Shown: positions 1 to 6,221, counted from the stretch's first letter. The stretch is 7,079 bases of DNA from Bacteroidales bacterium (GCA_016926235.1 JAFGOZ010000384.1:1-7079); one strand, 5' to 3'. The notes: generated by a model from the sequence alone, not told the origin. Numbers and translations: made by a program.

Positions 1-84
1 ATAGCGCATAGCATTACAGGTGTAGTTCGCCACGATTATGGCATGATTGGAGGATTTTCTGTCCGCTGCATCAAGGACAATTAA
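1..84 (+). CDS. C-terminal end of a FISUMP-domain protein (5' truncated by window)
   Basis: Frame 1 is open from the window edge to a TAA at 82-84 and encodes 27 residues. The end reads GGFSVRCIKDN, which closely matches the closing motif (GFSVRC-[IV]-[KR]-D) of the Fibrobacter succinogenes major paralogous domain, TIGR02145. That domain is found in many surface or secreted proteins of Fibrobacteres and Bacteroidetes, and its biochemical role is not established. The preceding arginine, tyrosine and glycine-rich residues also fit this domain. Only the tail is visible, so signal peptide, length and other domains cannot be judged. No clear hairpin terminator follows the stop. Confidence 0.8.
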   Translation: MAHSITGVVRHDYGMIGGFSVRCIKDN

Positions 85-128
85 CTAATACTGTTTTTAA
101 ATTTCAGAATGCGTGGCATAAAAATAAA

Positions 129-160
129 TTTGACTTTGGATATTTATTGGAGTAATTTTG
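129..160 (+). promoter_or_regulatory. Bacteroidetes-type promoter for the Tat/C_GCAxxG gene
   Basis: TTTG at 129-132 is followed by 20 bases and then TAATTTTG at 153-160. This matches the Bacteroidetes primary sigma factor consensus (TTTG, about 19-21 bases, TAnnTTTG). Transcription would start near 166, giving a leader of about 160 bases before the ATG at 328. A second TAATTTTG lies at 190-197 without an equally good upstream box, so it is a weaker alternative. The TTGACTT at 130-136 recurs in other promoters of this window. Confidence 0.6.
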
Positions 161-243
161 AATATACTCTGACTAATCAAAGTGAATAATAATTTTGTAT
201 GAATATACAAAACTCATCTCCCGATCTGTGTACACGAACTTAC

Positions 244-272
244 AAAGGACCTTTATAACTGATAGGTTCTTT
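244..272 (+). promoter_or_regulatory. Leader hairpin upstream of the Tat/C_GCAxxG gene
   Basis: AAAGGACCT (244-252) pairs with AGGTTCTTT (264-272): nine base pairs including one G-U, with an 11-base loop. It lies in the predicted 5' leader, about 55 bases before the start codon. There is no T-tract, so it is not an obvious terminator. It may be a leader structure or a chance fold in AT-rich DNA. Confidence 0.3.
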
Positions 273-327
273 AAACTTAGAATGAATATTGCAAGTTGGT
301 TAGAATCAATTTTTCTAAGGAATTCAT

Positions 328-909
328 ATGGAGGACATCATTCAATACAGCAGGCGAAAATTTATTAAATCTATTTCGGGCCTTTTTATTGGAACTCATC
401 TAATATCTGCAGACAGTTATTCTGCGGATAACCAAAATAGGAGGAATCTTTGGGATGAATTTACTGAAGACGAGAATAAATTAATACAAGCATCTTTAAT
501 GGCAGCTGATATTTTAAATTACCCTAAGCAAGGATTTAGTTGTGCTGGCTCAATAATATCTTGCTCCTTAACGTATTTGGGTAAAAGCGATGAAATTTCA
601 CATGTTGCATCATCGTTTGGAGGTGGACTTGGACGTTCTGATCTTTGTGGACTTTTAACAGGTGGACATATGGCAATAGGTCTGGCTTCAGGCATAATAC
701 ATAAAGATGTTAAACAGCGACAAAAATATTCTCGGGAGATTTCAAATAAGTTTTGGGATTGGTGGGAATCATTAGCACCGATACATTGCAATGAATTAAG
801 ACCCAAGTACGATAAAGAAGGTTATGCCCGGTTGATCCAACGTGTTGCATTGAGAGTAGAAGAATTAATAAAACCTGCGCTTTTATATTATAATACCACT
901 TGCCGGTAA
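328..909 (+). CDS. Tat-exported C_GCAxxG_C_C family protein
   Basis: A 193-residue protein that I assign to the C_GCAxxG_C_C family (Pfam PF09719), small cysteine-motif proteins thought to be redox-active but without a firmly known reaction. Residues 8-14 read SRRKFIK, a very good twin-arginine signal followed by a hydrophobic stretch (about 16-28), so export in folded form, possibly with a bound cofactor, is predicted. Family landmarks are the first cysteine region FSCAGSII (C72, with an extra C79), FGGGLGRSDLCG (98-108, C107), the small-residue helix TGGHMAIGLASG (111-122) and the third-cysteine segment HCNEL (C154). The usual last cysteine before the final helix appears to be missing (GYARLIQRV at 165-173); the only later cysteine is C192 at the extreme C terminus. 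The start is supported by TAAGGA at 316-321, six bases before ATG. The gene stands alone with its own promoter. The Tat signal and most of the family motif are clear; the function is not. Confidence 0.8.
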   Translation: MEDIIQYSRRKFIKSISGLFIGTHLISADSYSADNQNRRNLWDEFTEDENKLIQASLMAADILNYPKQGFSCAGSIISCSLTYLGKSDEISHVASSFGGGLGRSDLCGLLTGGHMAIGLASGIIHKDVKQRQKYSREISNKFWDWWESLAPIHCNELRPKYDKEGYARLIQRVALRVEELIKPALLYYNTTCR

Positions 910-1393
910 AAAATGATACCACAAGGATTCTTCCAAACAAACATCTATTGGTAGGGTAACTGTATAAAATTCAGAGTTCATCAAACCGCCCAATAGAGAT
1001 AAGATTGCATCCCCTGCGGCAGGGAAAAGAATTCTTCCCATTTCCATACATAAAAAGTGTAAGAGAGTGACCCTCTATATTAATCTGTTTAACAATTTTT
1101 TACAGAGATCCTTTCATCGTATTAACATCGCTTCCTTTCTCCATTCTATCCCTGTTCCTTCCCCTTGCTTCACCGCCCTCATACTATCTTCTAATCATGG
1201 GTACTCAAATCTTACAATGTATTGAAAATGAGCAAAAGAGAAAATGCGGCTCCAAGCTATGTGGTGAAAATAAACTTGACTTTGACTTAAATAATGTTTT
1301 ACTTTGATTATTGACCGTAAAGTCTGACTTTATTTTGCTTTTCATTAACACATAATAAGAAATTTACATTGTCTAAATAAAAAAGAAATATTT
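910..1393. other. Intergenic region, no supported gene
   Basis: A 484-base gap between the Tat protein gene and the lipoprotein gene. It holds small overlapping inverted repeats at 1012-1039 (CCCTG-CGG-CAGGG, and GGGAA pairing with TTCCC), a pair of 8-base inverted arms 38 bases apart (TCTATTGG at 944-951, CCAATAGA at 990-997), a pyrimidine-rich tract around 1109-1195 and a promoter at 1275-1306. No T-tract terminator is evident after 909. The only minus-strand ORF of note (883-1047, 54 codons) lacks a ribosome binding site and overlaps the end of the preceding gene. Confidence 0.6.
1275..1306 (+). promoter_or_regulatory. Bacteroidetes-type promoter for the lipoprotein gene
   Basis: CTTG at 1275-1278, 20 bases, then TTACTTTG at 1299-1306, one base away from TAnnTTTG. 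Predicted transcription start is near 1312, about 80-90 bases before the lipoprotein reading frame. The -33 region is a tandem TTGACTTTGACTT (1276-1288). The sequence just upstream, GTGG followed by AAAATAAA (1261-1274), resembles that of the promoter at 129-160. Confidence 0.45.
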
Positions 1394-1585
1394 TTGAGAA
1401 GGTTGCTCCGGTCATTTAGATTCATTCTTGTCATTCTACTATATTTTGCTCTATCGAATAGTTGTTAACAACAACCTAAATATGAGGATACTATTGCCAT
1501 AAAATTATCTAATAATTTACAGGAGAGTTCATTAACCTTACTTAAAAAAGGTAACAATATCCTTAGTAATGGCCGTGATGAAGCT
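1394..1585 (+). pseudogene. 5' part of lipoprotein gene, interrupted by TAA after the lipobox Cys
   Basis: In the same frame as the ORF beginning at 1586, bases 1394-1465 encode a typical bacterial lipoprotein signal peptide of 24 residues: basic RRLLRSFR, hydrophobic FILVILLYFAL, then the lipobox LSNSC with the cysteine codon TGT at 1463-1465. The next codon, 1466-1468, is TAA. After it the frame stays open for 39 codons (starting QQPKYEDT, serine- and asparagine-rich like a lipoprotein tether) and runs without a break into the 245-residue body. There is no ATG before the signal peptide. TTG at 1394 or 1403 is the only plausible start, and AGAAGG at 1397-1402 lies too close to the latter. 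Either the gene is a recent pseudogene (one base change from AAA, GAA or CAA), or the base call is wrong, or the stop is read through. The signal peptide and stop are seen directly; the single ancestral gene is inferred. Confidence 0.65.
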
Positions 1586-2323
1586 ATGAGAAACGGAGAA
1601 AAAACAATATCTCTTCAAACTGAAAAAGAGCTATTGAGAACATTCCAGGATTGGACTAAGCTATGGGAACAACATTCTGCATACTTTATAAATCAGACAC
1701 CTACAACCAAAACCGAAGCCATTCTTATGGCGATTCCAAAATATACCATTGCGCTAAATGAATCTGCAATTTTCACAAGGTTTATAAATTTACGATATTA
1801 TGTACCTGAGCTAAATAACTTTACGGAATCTTTATACCAGTTGAAGAATATGTTGATAAATAAAGGCACAGAAGCACTTTCGAATAATTCTGATCCTGAG
1901 GATATATCGAGAATAATACATTCATCATATTTACCTAACGAGTCCCGGAAAAGAAATATCCCAATGGAGTCTTATTATAGTTCTTTGGCCAACAGGCCAA
2001 GTGAAATAAGAGGAGAGTTACTTTCTGGTATAAAAAATATTGATATGGATTCTGTCGAGCAACAAGAAGTTGAAAAACTCTTTCATAATTATTTGGAAGA
2101 GCATTTGAAATTAAGACTTCATCTGGGATATACTATTGATAAAAACCTAAAGATCACAGACCTTGATTTTTCCCGTGTATCCTATTCACTGAGTCATATT
2201 GAACATGTTTGCCTTTACATGGCATTCATTACAAATGACAGATCTTGGATTGATTTTTCAAGGCAGTTGCTTCAACTGGAAAAGGAATATCTCAAAATTA
2301 TATTAAACAGAAGGGTAAAGTAA
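1586..2323 (+). CDS. Hypothetical helical protein, body of a disrupted lipoprotein
   Basis: This open frame gives 245 residues from the first ATG, but I think that ATG is internal: no ribosome binding site precedes it, and the frame continues upstream through 39 coding-like codons to the TAA at 1466. The family is not recognised. The protein is hydrophilic and mainly alpha-helical, with no transmembrane segment, no cysteine cluster and no catalytic motif I can name. Notable parts are an aromatic segment near the start (QDWTKLWEQHSAYF, 21-34), a charged helix at 156-180 (EQQEVEKLFHNYLEEHLKLR region) and a C-terminal helix LLQLEKEYLKIILNRR (228-243). Joined to the upstream signal peptide it would be a lipoprotein of roughly 309 residues on the periplasmic or outer side of a membrane. 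If translated only from 1586 it would lack an export signal and be cytoplasmic. The upstream promoter at 1275-1306 fits transcription of the longer form. Confidence 0.6.
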   Translation: MRNGEKTISLQTEKELLRTFQDWTKLWEQHSAYFINQTPTTKTEAILMAIPKYTIALNESAIFTRFINLRYYVPELNNFTESLYQLKNMLINKGTEALSNNSDPEDISRIIHSSYLPNESRKRNIPMESYYSSLANRPSEIRGELLSGIKNIDMDSVEQQEVEKLFHNYLEEHLKLRLHLGYTIDKNLKITDLDFSRVSYSLSHIEHVCLYMAFITNDRSWIDFSRQLLQLEKEYLKIILNRRVK

Positions 2324-2546
2324 TACTTCAACCTTCGAAATGATACATCTTGCTTTTCTAGAGATAATTTTTAGTAAGCTTGTTTATAAGGAAACAGTTG
2401 GTCAATTTTTTGAATTGTAAATCACATGACATTTTGACTTGAAGTTTCTACTGAAACAAAGAAACATTCCTGAGATCAATACTATAGAATCGAGGCCAGC
2501 CATTCAAAATAGAAAACCAATTTGTCGATATCCCCAACCCTTAAAA

Positions 2547-2599
2547 AAGAATTCTTTTTTTCTACCAAAATATTTAAACCAAGAGTCCTTTTTTCTACC
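2547..2599 (+). repeat. Two-copy 33-base-spaced direct repeat
   Basis: AAGAATTCTTTTTTTCTACC (2547-2566) recurs as CAAGAGTCCTTTTTTCTACC (2580-2599), offset by 33 bases. The shared core is a T6 run followed by CTACC. It lies in the intergenic region before the large secreted protein gene. The function is unknown. Confidence 0.5.
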
Positions 2600-2755
2600 G
2601 GAGATATATATATTCCAAATATTACCTGACGTATGTTGGATATATGGGTACCCTATCGTCCTAATAGTCCTGAGTAATGAGATAGACACCCACCAAAGAT
2701 ATATGCCCTTATATTAACTATATATTACTGACACGTGGTATGTTTCTGAGAAAAA

Positions 2756-2787
2756 TTTGACTTCGGCTTTTTGGTTGCGTACCTTTG
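2756..2787 (+). promoter_or_regulatory. Bacteroidetes-type promoter for the large secreted protein gene
   Basis: TTTG at 2756-2759, 20 bases, then TACCTTTG at 2780-2787: a full match to TTTG/TAnnTTTG. Transcription should begin near 2793, leaving a leader of about 145 bases before ATG 2939. It is the best-scoring promoter by eye in the window, and it carries the same TTGACTT box (2757-2763) as the others. Confidence 0.65.
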
Positions 2788-2827
2788 ATAATTATGTTGT
2801 TATCCATTCCAATGTTTCTTGAGAATA

Positions 2828-2846
2828 ACCAGTATCTGTAACTGGT
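2828..2846 (+). promoter_or_regulatory. Leader hairpin upstream of the large secreted protein gene
   Basis: ACCAGT (2828-2833) and ACTGGT (2841-2846) form a perfect six-base-pair stem with a seven-base loop inside the predicted 5' leader. No T-tract follows. It is about 92 bases before the start codon, so it is not expected to mask the ribosome binding site directly. It is too small to assign to a known riboswitch. Confidence 0.3.
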
Positions 2847-2938
2847 AGTTCTTCTTGCCCAGGGTGCTATAAAAGTATCCGTATGTCAGTAAATAATTTG
2901 AAGTTTAAACTAAATTAAAACTTAGAACGGGGGAAGCT

Positions 2939-5614
2939 ATGGGAAAAATATTCATTATATCCAGGACTATTTTTAACAGAAAGATACAAAGATTATCTTT
3001 TACAGCCTGCATTATTCTTCTGATTGCTGTGTTATTGAATTTTCCACAATATATTACGGCTCAGATACGGCCAAAAATGAATCAGCCGATTATCTCAGCG
3101 AAGCAGAAGAATCTTATAAACCGGAAATTTAATCTTAGAGGAAGCAATCGTGAGATAGTAGAGTTTGAGATTACAAATACCGGAGCTATTGAAGTAAAAG
3201 CTGAATGGAGCGGAACAGCAAGAGAACTGGCTTTAATACTCAATGGTCCGGGAAGAGTGCAATATTATGCTCGTAACGATGGCCAAAGTCCTTTGACATT
3301 GACATATAATGTTCCTGCCGATATTTTATCATTGGGAAAGATGTGGAAGATTTCTGTTGTCAATTTTGGATCAAGTACAATTGCTCAGGGTAACGTACAA
3401 GTTACTTATCCACAGATAACCACAACTGATAAATCCTCAAAAAGCTTAGTAGTCGCAGGTAAGAAGCCGGTAATAAAACCAGTTGAAGAAAGTAAATCCC
3501 TTCAAATCAAACATTATGAGGTTTTGGAATCAAAAGGACTTTCTGCGAAGCAGCTTCAAGAGATTAAAGGTGAACTTGAAGCAAAAAAAATTGAAGACAC
3601 GAGAGCCAAGATAGAAAATCGAATTAAAGAAAGTGGACCAGATAATCCTATGGTTCAAATTGTTGTACCACTTATCTATAAAAGCATTGAGGAACATATT
3701 CAAAAGCCACTTATGAAAAACGGGATTAACACGAGTCCCTATCTCTCATCACTGATACAGTCATATAAGAAAATCACTCCATTAGTTGCTGCAGATTATT
3801 TTCATCCTCGATATGCTAAACTAAGAACTGGCCAGAGGATCGATAAGTTACAATTAGGGCAGGATATACTAGAAGCTATAAATCCAAGTTACAAAAGCGA
3901 AATCAGGAGGATGGTGAGTAATTCCATTTCTATTGATGGGCCAAAATTTCAATGGAATGCTGCCGGCATTCAAAGACCTGGACCCCAAAAAGTTGAAGGT
4001 ATTCAGGTAAAACCATCGCAGAAACAAATAATAAACCTTAAAACATTAACTGAAAGACTGGAAGCAAACCCCACTCAAAATAATTATAATGAATTAAAAG
4101 AGTCTGCTCAAGCTCAAGGATTCGATTTAACGGATCCATATAACAATTACATTCAGGATGTAATTGCTAAAGAGATCAATTTGCCGGATTTATCCAAGTG
4201 GATCCCTAACCTCAACAACGATCATTTAATCAATAATTATTACAAATACGATATTGGTCTCGATTGGTTTTATTGTATGGATCAAAATGAAAGAACCTGT
4301 ATCTGGTTACCATTTGTTGGGTGGGTATGTTCAGATGATGAGCCATACTGGCACCTAAGCTCTACAGTTCCAAACTACGACCCGAATGACCCAGACCAGA
4401 TACATAATTTGTATGAGGGTAAACTCTATAGTGTGCATAGTACAGTCACCAGCACATATGATGATGTGAATAACGGTGAAACTCGAGTATTTCGAACTCA
4501 GGATCATTGGCTTTTAAATAACAATATATATAATACAAGTACAAGTTTTACTGTCGGACTTTGGGAGGAAGACTGGAGCAAGGAAGATGTCAGAAACGCC
4601 ATTCATGAAGCCATTAATGATTTAAGAGAAGATTTAAGCAGTACAATCAAAGAGGCCGTAATGGATGCTATTAAGGATGCCCTTTTCGAAAGCTTTTTGG
4701 AAGCTTTGCCTGACGAACTACATGGAGTTTTACAATTGTTTTTTGAAGGGAAAATAAGCTTTTCTTCTTTTATGGAATCGGTTCAGACTGTAATGGGGGG
4801 AGTTGATATTGGGATGATTGCCATGCAATTGATCTTCTCTGGAGAAAGCATAACAGAAATTATTTCAGGTTTAGGAGGAGCATGCCCAGAGATTACTGCT
4901 GTACTTCTTGCTATAAAGGTTGCAGGTCCTATTGTTATCGATCTTTTTGAGGGAGATTTTCAGGATGCTTTCAAAGGATTACTTTATCTACCACTGACAC
5001 TTTTCGAGTTTATTTGGGATTTGTTTACAGATTTTGTCCATTTCTTTGAGAACCTCATGGCAATAATTGATCCAGACGACTTGATACAAAACCGTTCAAT
5101 AACAATTGAAGGTTCTTTCGACAATATTTTCGAAGATGCTCCTTGGGGTGATTATTACTCAAATTATAACAAATTGGTGCCCAGTGGATGTGGTCCTAAA
5201 AGCAGCAATTCCTCTCTCATAAAGGAAGAGAGATATGTACAGCCATCTCTCCTCTTTATGGGGGCAGATGCCGAATATCACGCCTACTATAATGTGAAAA
5301 GAACTCTGGTTGGAGGAAGGGAGACCTTTGGTTATACTACGAGAGTCAGCCCTGATCCTACATATATGCAGACGAGAACTTACAAGGTTAAGTCAAGAAC
5401 AAGGGCGAAAAAAATAAAGGTTTCATATTGTACTCTAAATAATAATGGAACTCCCTTGATATTTTTATATGGGAAAGGCGCTACTGGTACAAATTTGAAC
5501 ACATCGAATAACGAATTTTACGTAGATATTATACCAGGTGCAGAATATGAACTTAAAATTATTAATATTCACAATAAAGATCTTTATGGTTATGTGACAA
5601 TTGAGGAGAAATAA
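2939..5614 (+). CDS. Large secreted multidomain protein with hydrophobic helical core, function unknown
   Basis: An 891-residue exported protein. Residues 1-42 form a long signal peptide (basic start, hydrophobic FTACIILLIAVLLNF at 21-35, likely cleavage after ITA or ITAQ at 39-42). Residues about 62-158 look like a beta-sandwich resembling PPC-type jelly-roll domains (SGTARELALILNGPG, 91-105; WKISVVNFGSS, 136-146). A charged helical stretch follows at 185-330. Residues 436-475 hold three cysteines (C446, C454, C464), five tryptophans and the acidic segment SDDEPYW. Residues 545-600 are amphipathic helix. Residues 617-710 are strikingly hydrophobic (GMIAMQLIF, ITAVLLAIKVAGPIVIDLF, LLYLPLTLFEFIWDLF). 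The C terminus (about 822-888) again looks like beta-strands, ending in a segment similar in style to the N-terminal sandwich. No catalytic triad or sorting signal is evident. The start is preceded by GGGGGAAG (2929-2936). A secreted or surface protein that can insert into membranes is an inference only. Confidence 0.75.
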   Translation: MGKIFIISRTIFNRKIQRLSFTACIILLIAVLLNFPQYITAQIRPKMNQPIISAKQKNLINRKFNLRGSNREIVEFEITNTGAIEVKAEWSGTARELALILNGPGRVQYYARNDGQSPLTLTYNVPADILSLGKMWKISVVNFGSSTIAQGNVQVTYPQITTTDKSSKSLVVAGKKPVIKPVEESKSLQIKHYEVLESKGLSAKQLQEIKGELEAKKIEDTRAKIENRIKESGPDNPMVQIVVPLIYKSIEEHIQKPLMKNGINTSPYLSSLIQSYKKITPLVAADYFHPRYAKLRTGQRIDKLQLGQDILEAINPSYKSEIRRMVSNSISIDGPKFQWNAAGIQRPGPQKVEGIQVKPSQKQIINLKTLTERLEANPTQNNYNELKESAQAQGFDLTDPYNNYIQDVIAKEINLPDLSKWIPNLNNDHLINNYYKYDIGLDWFYCMDQNERTCIWLPFVGWVCSDDEPYWHLSSTVPNYDPNDPDQIHNLYEGKLYSVHSTVTSTYDDVNNGETRVFRTQDHWLLNNNIYNTSTSFTVGLWEEDWSKEDVRNAIHEAINDLREDLSSTIKEAVMDAIKDALFESFLEALPDELHGVLQLFFEGKISFSSFMESVQTVMGGVDIGMIAMQLIFSGESITEIISGLGGACPEITAVLLAIKVAGPIVIDLFEGDFQDAFKGLLYLPLTLFEFIWDLFTDFVHFFENLMAIIDPDDLIQNRSITIEGSFDNIFEDAPWGDYYSNYNKLVPSGCGPKSSNSSLIKEERYVQPSLLFMGADAEYHAYYNVKRTLVGGRETFGYTTRVSPDPTYMQTRTYKVKSRTRAKKIKVSYCTLNNNGTPLIFLYGKGATGTNLNTSNNEFYVDIIPGAEYELKIINIHNKDLYGYVTIEEK

Positions 5615-5626
5615 AATAGTTGGTCT

Positions 5627-5665
5627 ATTGGAAAATCCGGCGATATTGTGACCGAGATTTCCAAT
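5627..5665 (+). terminator. Hairpin after the large secreted protein gene, possible 3' end structure
   Basis: ATTGGAAAATCCGG (5627-5640) pairs with CCG at 5652-5654 and GATTTCCAAT at 5656-5665. This gives about 13 base pairs with one bulged base on each side and an 11-base loop, starting 12 bases after the stop. No run of T follows, so it is not a canonical intrinsic terminator. It may end the transcript or stabilise its 3' end. Confidence 0.45.
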
Positions 5666-5726
5666 CGTATTACCTACTATATTTAATAATTCTACTACTT
5701 CCCTTCTATTTCCTTACCGTACATTA

Positions 5727-5758
5727 CTTGACTTGTGTTTAAGGATAGCGTAACTTTA
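5727..5758 (+). promoter_or_regulatory. Bacteroidetes-type promoter for the DUF4145 gene
   Basis: CTTG at 5727-5730, 20 bases, then TAACTTTA at 5751-5758, one base from TAnnTTTG. The predicted start near 5764 would leave a short leader of about 25 bases containing the TAAGGA ribosome binding site. The box reads TTGACTT (5728-5734), as in the other promoters. Confidence 0.45.
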
Positions 5759-5789
5759 CATAAATACTTGATAACCTTAAGGAAATCAA

Positions 5790-6221
5790 ATGCCAATCTG
5801 GTCAGCAGAAATAAAAGAACTTGAGAGACTTTATACATCCTCCAAAGGACAACTTCCTGATTTAGAAAAGGAATTCGGAAGACTTATAAAAGCTGATGAT
5901 GAGAACATGATTCTCCTATATTCAAGACGATGTCTTGAAGTTATTATAACTGATTTGCGTGAGTGTGAATTAAAAAGAGAGAGGGGAACTGAGCCTCTCA
6001 AAGGCATAATTGACAAGCTGAATAAAGAAAGAAAAATCACTTCTCATATAATAACCTCCATGCATGAGTTGAACGATCTGTCAACCTATGGCACTCATCC
6101 AAAAGATTTTGATCCTGAAAAGGTAAAGCCGGTCATAGATAATTTATTAATAATAGCAAAGTGGTATCAAAAATATAAAGAAAACATGCAGGGCAGTGCA
6201 ATTCTAGAGCGAAATGAATAA
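5790..6221 (+). CDS. Stand-alone DUF4145 (HEPN-like) domain protein
   Basis: A 143-residue cytoplasmic protein with no signal peptide or membrane segment. Residues 40-126 match the pattern I know as DUF4145: LLYSRRCLEVIITDL (42-56), TEPLKGIIDKL (67-77), the helix SHIITSMHELNDLSTYGTHP (85-104) and PVIDNLLIIAKWYQKYK (114-130). DUF4145 is a helical domain of the HEPN superfamily, often linked to nucleic-acid or nucleotide systems. I see no R-x4-6-H ribonuclease motif, so RNase activity is not supported. From memory, this MPIW...EIKELE...LYSRRCLE form is usually the N-terminal part of much longer Bacteroidetes proteins, where it is followed by a transmembrane helix and a TolB-like, TPR or other sensor region. 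Here the protein ends soon after the domain and nothing downstream resembles the missing part. TAAGGA (5778-5783) six bases before ATG fixes the start. It is probably co-transcribed with the gene at 6302. Confidence 0.7.
   Translation: MPIWSAEIKELERLYTSSKGQLPDLEKEFGRLIKADDENMILLYSRRCLEVIITDLRECELKRERGTEPLKGIIDKLNKERKITSHIITSMHELNDLSTYGTHPKDFDPEKVKPVIDNLLIIAKWYQKYKENMQGSAILERNE

Larger units (their letters stand above)
2324..2938. other. Intergenic region, 615 bases, no supported gene
   Basis: The stretch holds an orphan TTGACTT box (2434-2440, no -7 partner 20 bases on), a short direct repeat (2547-2599), an imperfect hairpin TATATTCCAA/TTGGATATA (2609-2618 with 2636-2644), a promoter (2756-2787) and a leader hairpin (2828-2846). 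A 92-codon frame at 2439-2717 starts with TTG, has no ribosome binding site and no recognisable protein character, so I do not call it as a gene. No T-tract terminator is apparent just after 2323. Confidence 0.6.

Noticed and set aside
519..806. 95-codon minus-strand frame
   Set aside because: It lies entirely inside the C_GCAxxG gene and is explained as its antisense shadow.
710..940. 76-codon minus-strand frame
   Set aside because: It starts with TTG, largely overlaps the C_GCAxxG gene on the opposite strand and lacks a ribosome binding site.
1012..1039. GC-rich mini-hairpin CCCTG-CGG-CAGGG with overlapping GGGAA/TTCCC pairing
   Set aside because: The stems are only five base pairs, no T-tract follows on either strand, and there is no gene context for an attenuator. 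Probably chance.
883..1047. Minus-strand ORF of 54 codons starting MEMGRILFPAAG
   Set aside because: It has no ribosome binding site, overlaps the end of the well-supported Tat protein gene and resembles no family I know. A frame of this length is expected by chance.
2433..2464. Possible fifth promoter at the TTGACTT box 2434-2440
   Set aside because: The bases 20 downstream read CAAAGAAA, with no TAnnTTTG-like element at any spacing from 17 to 23.
2439..2717. 92-codon plus-strand frame starting with TTG
   Set aside because: It has no ATG and no ribosome binding site, its TTG start lies within the TTGACTT box, and the protein has low-complexity, non-family-like content. Kept only as a faint repeat observation.
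5831..6040. 69-codon minus-strand frame
   Set aside because: Antisense shadow of the DUF4145 gene.
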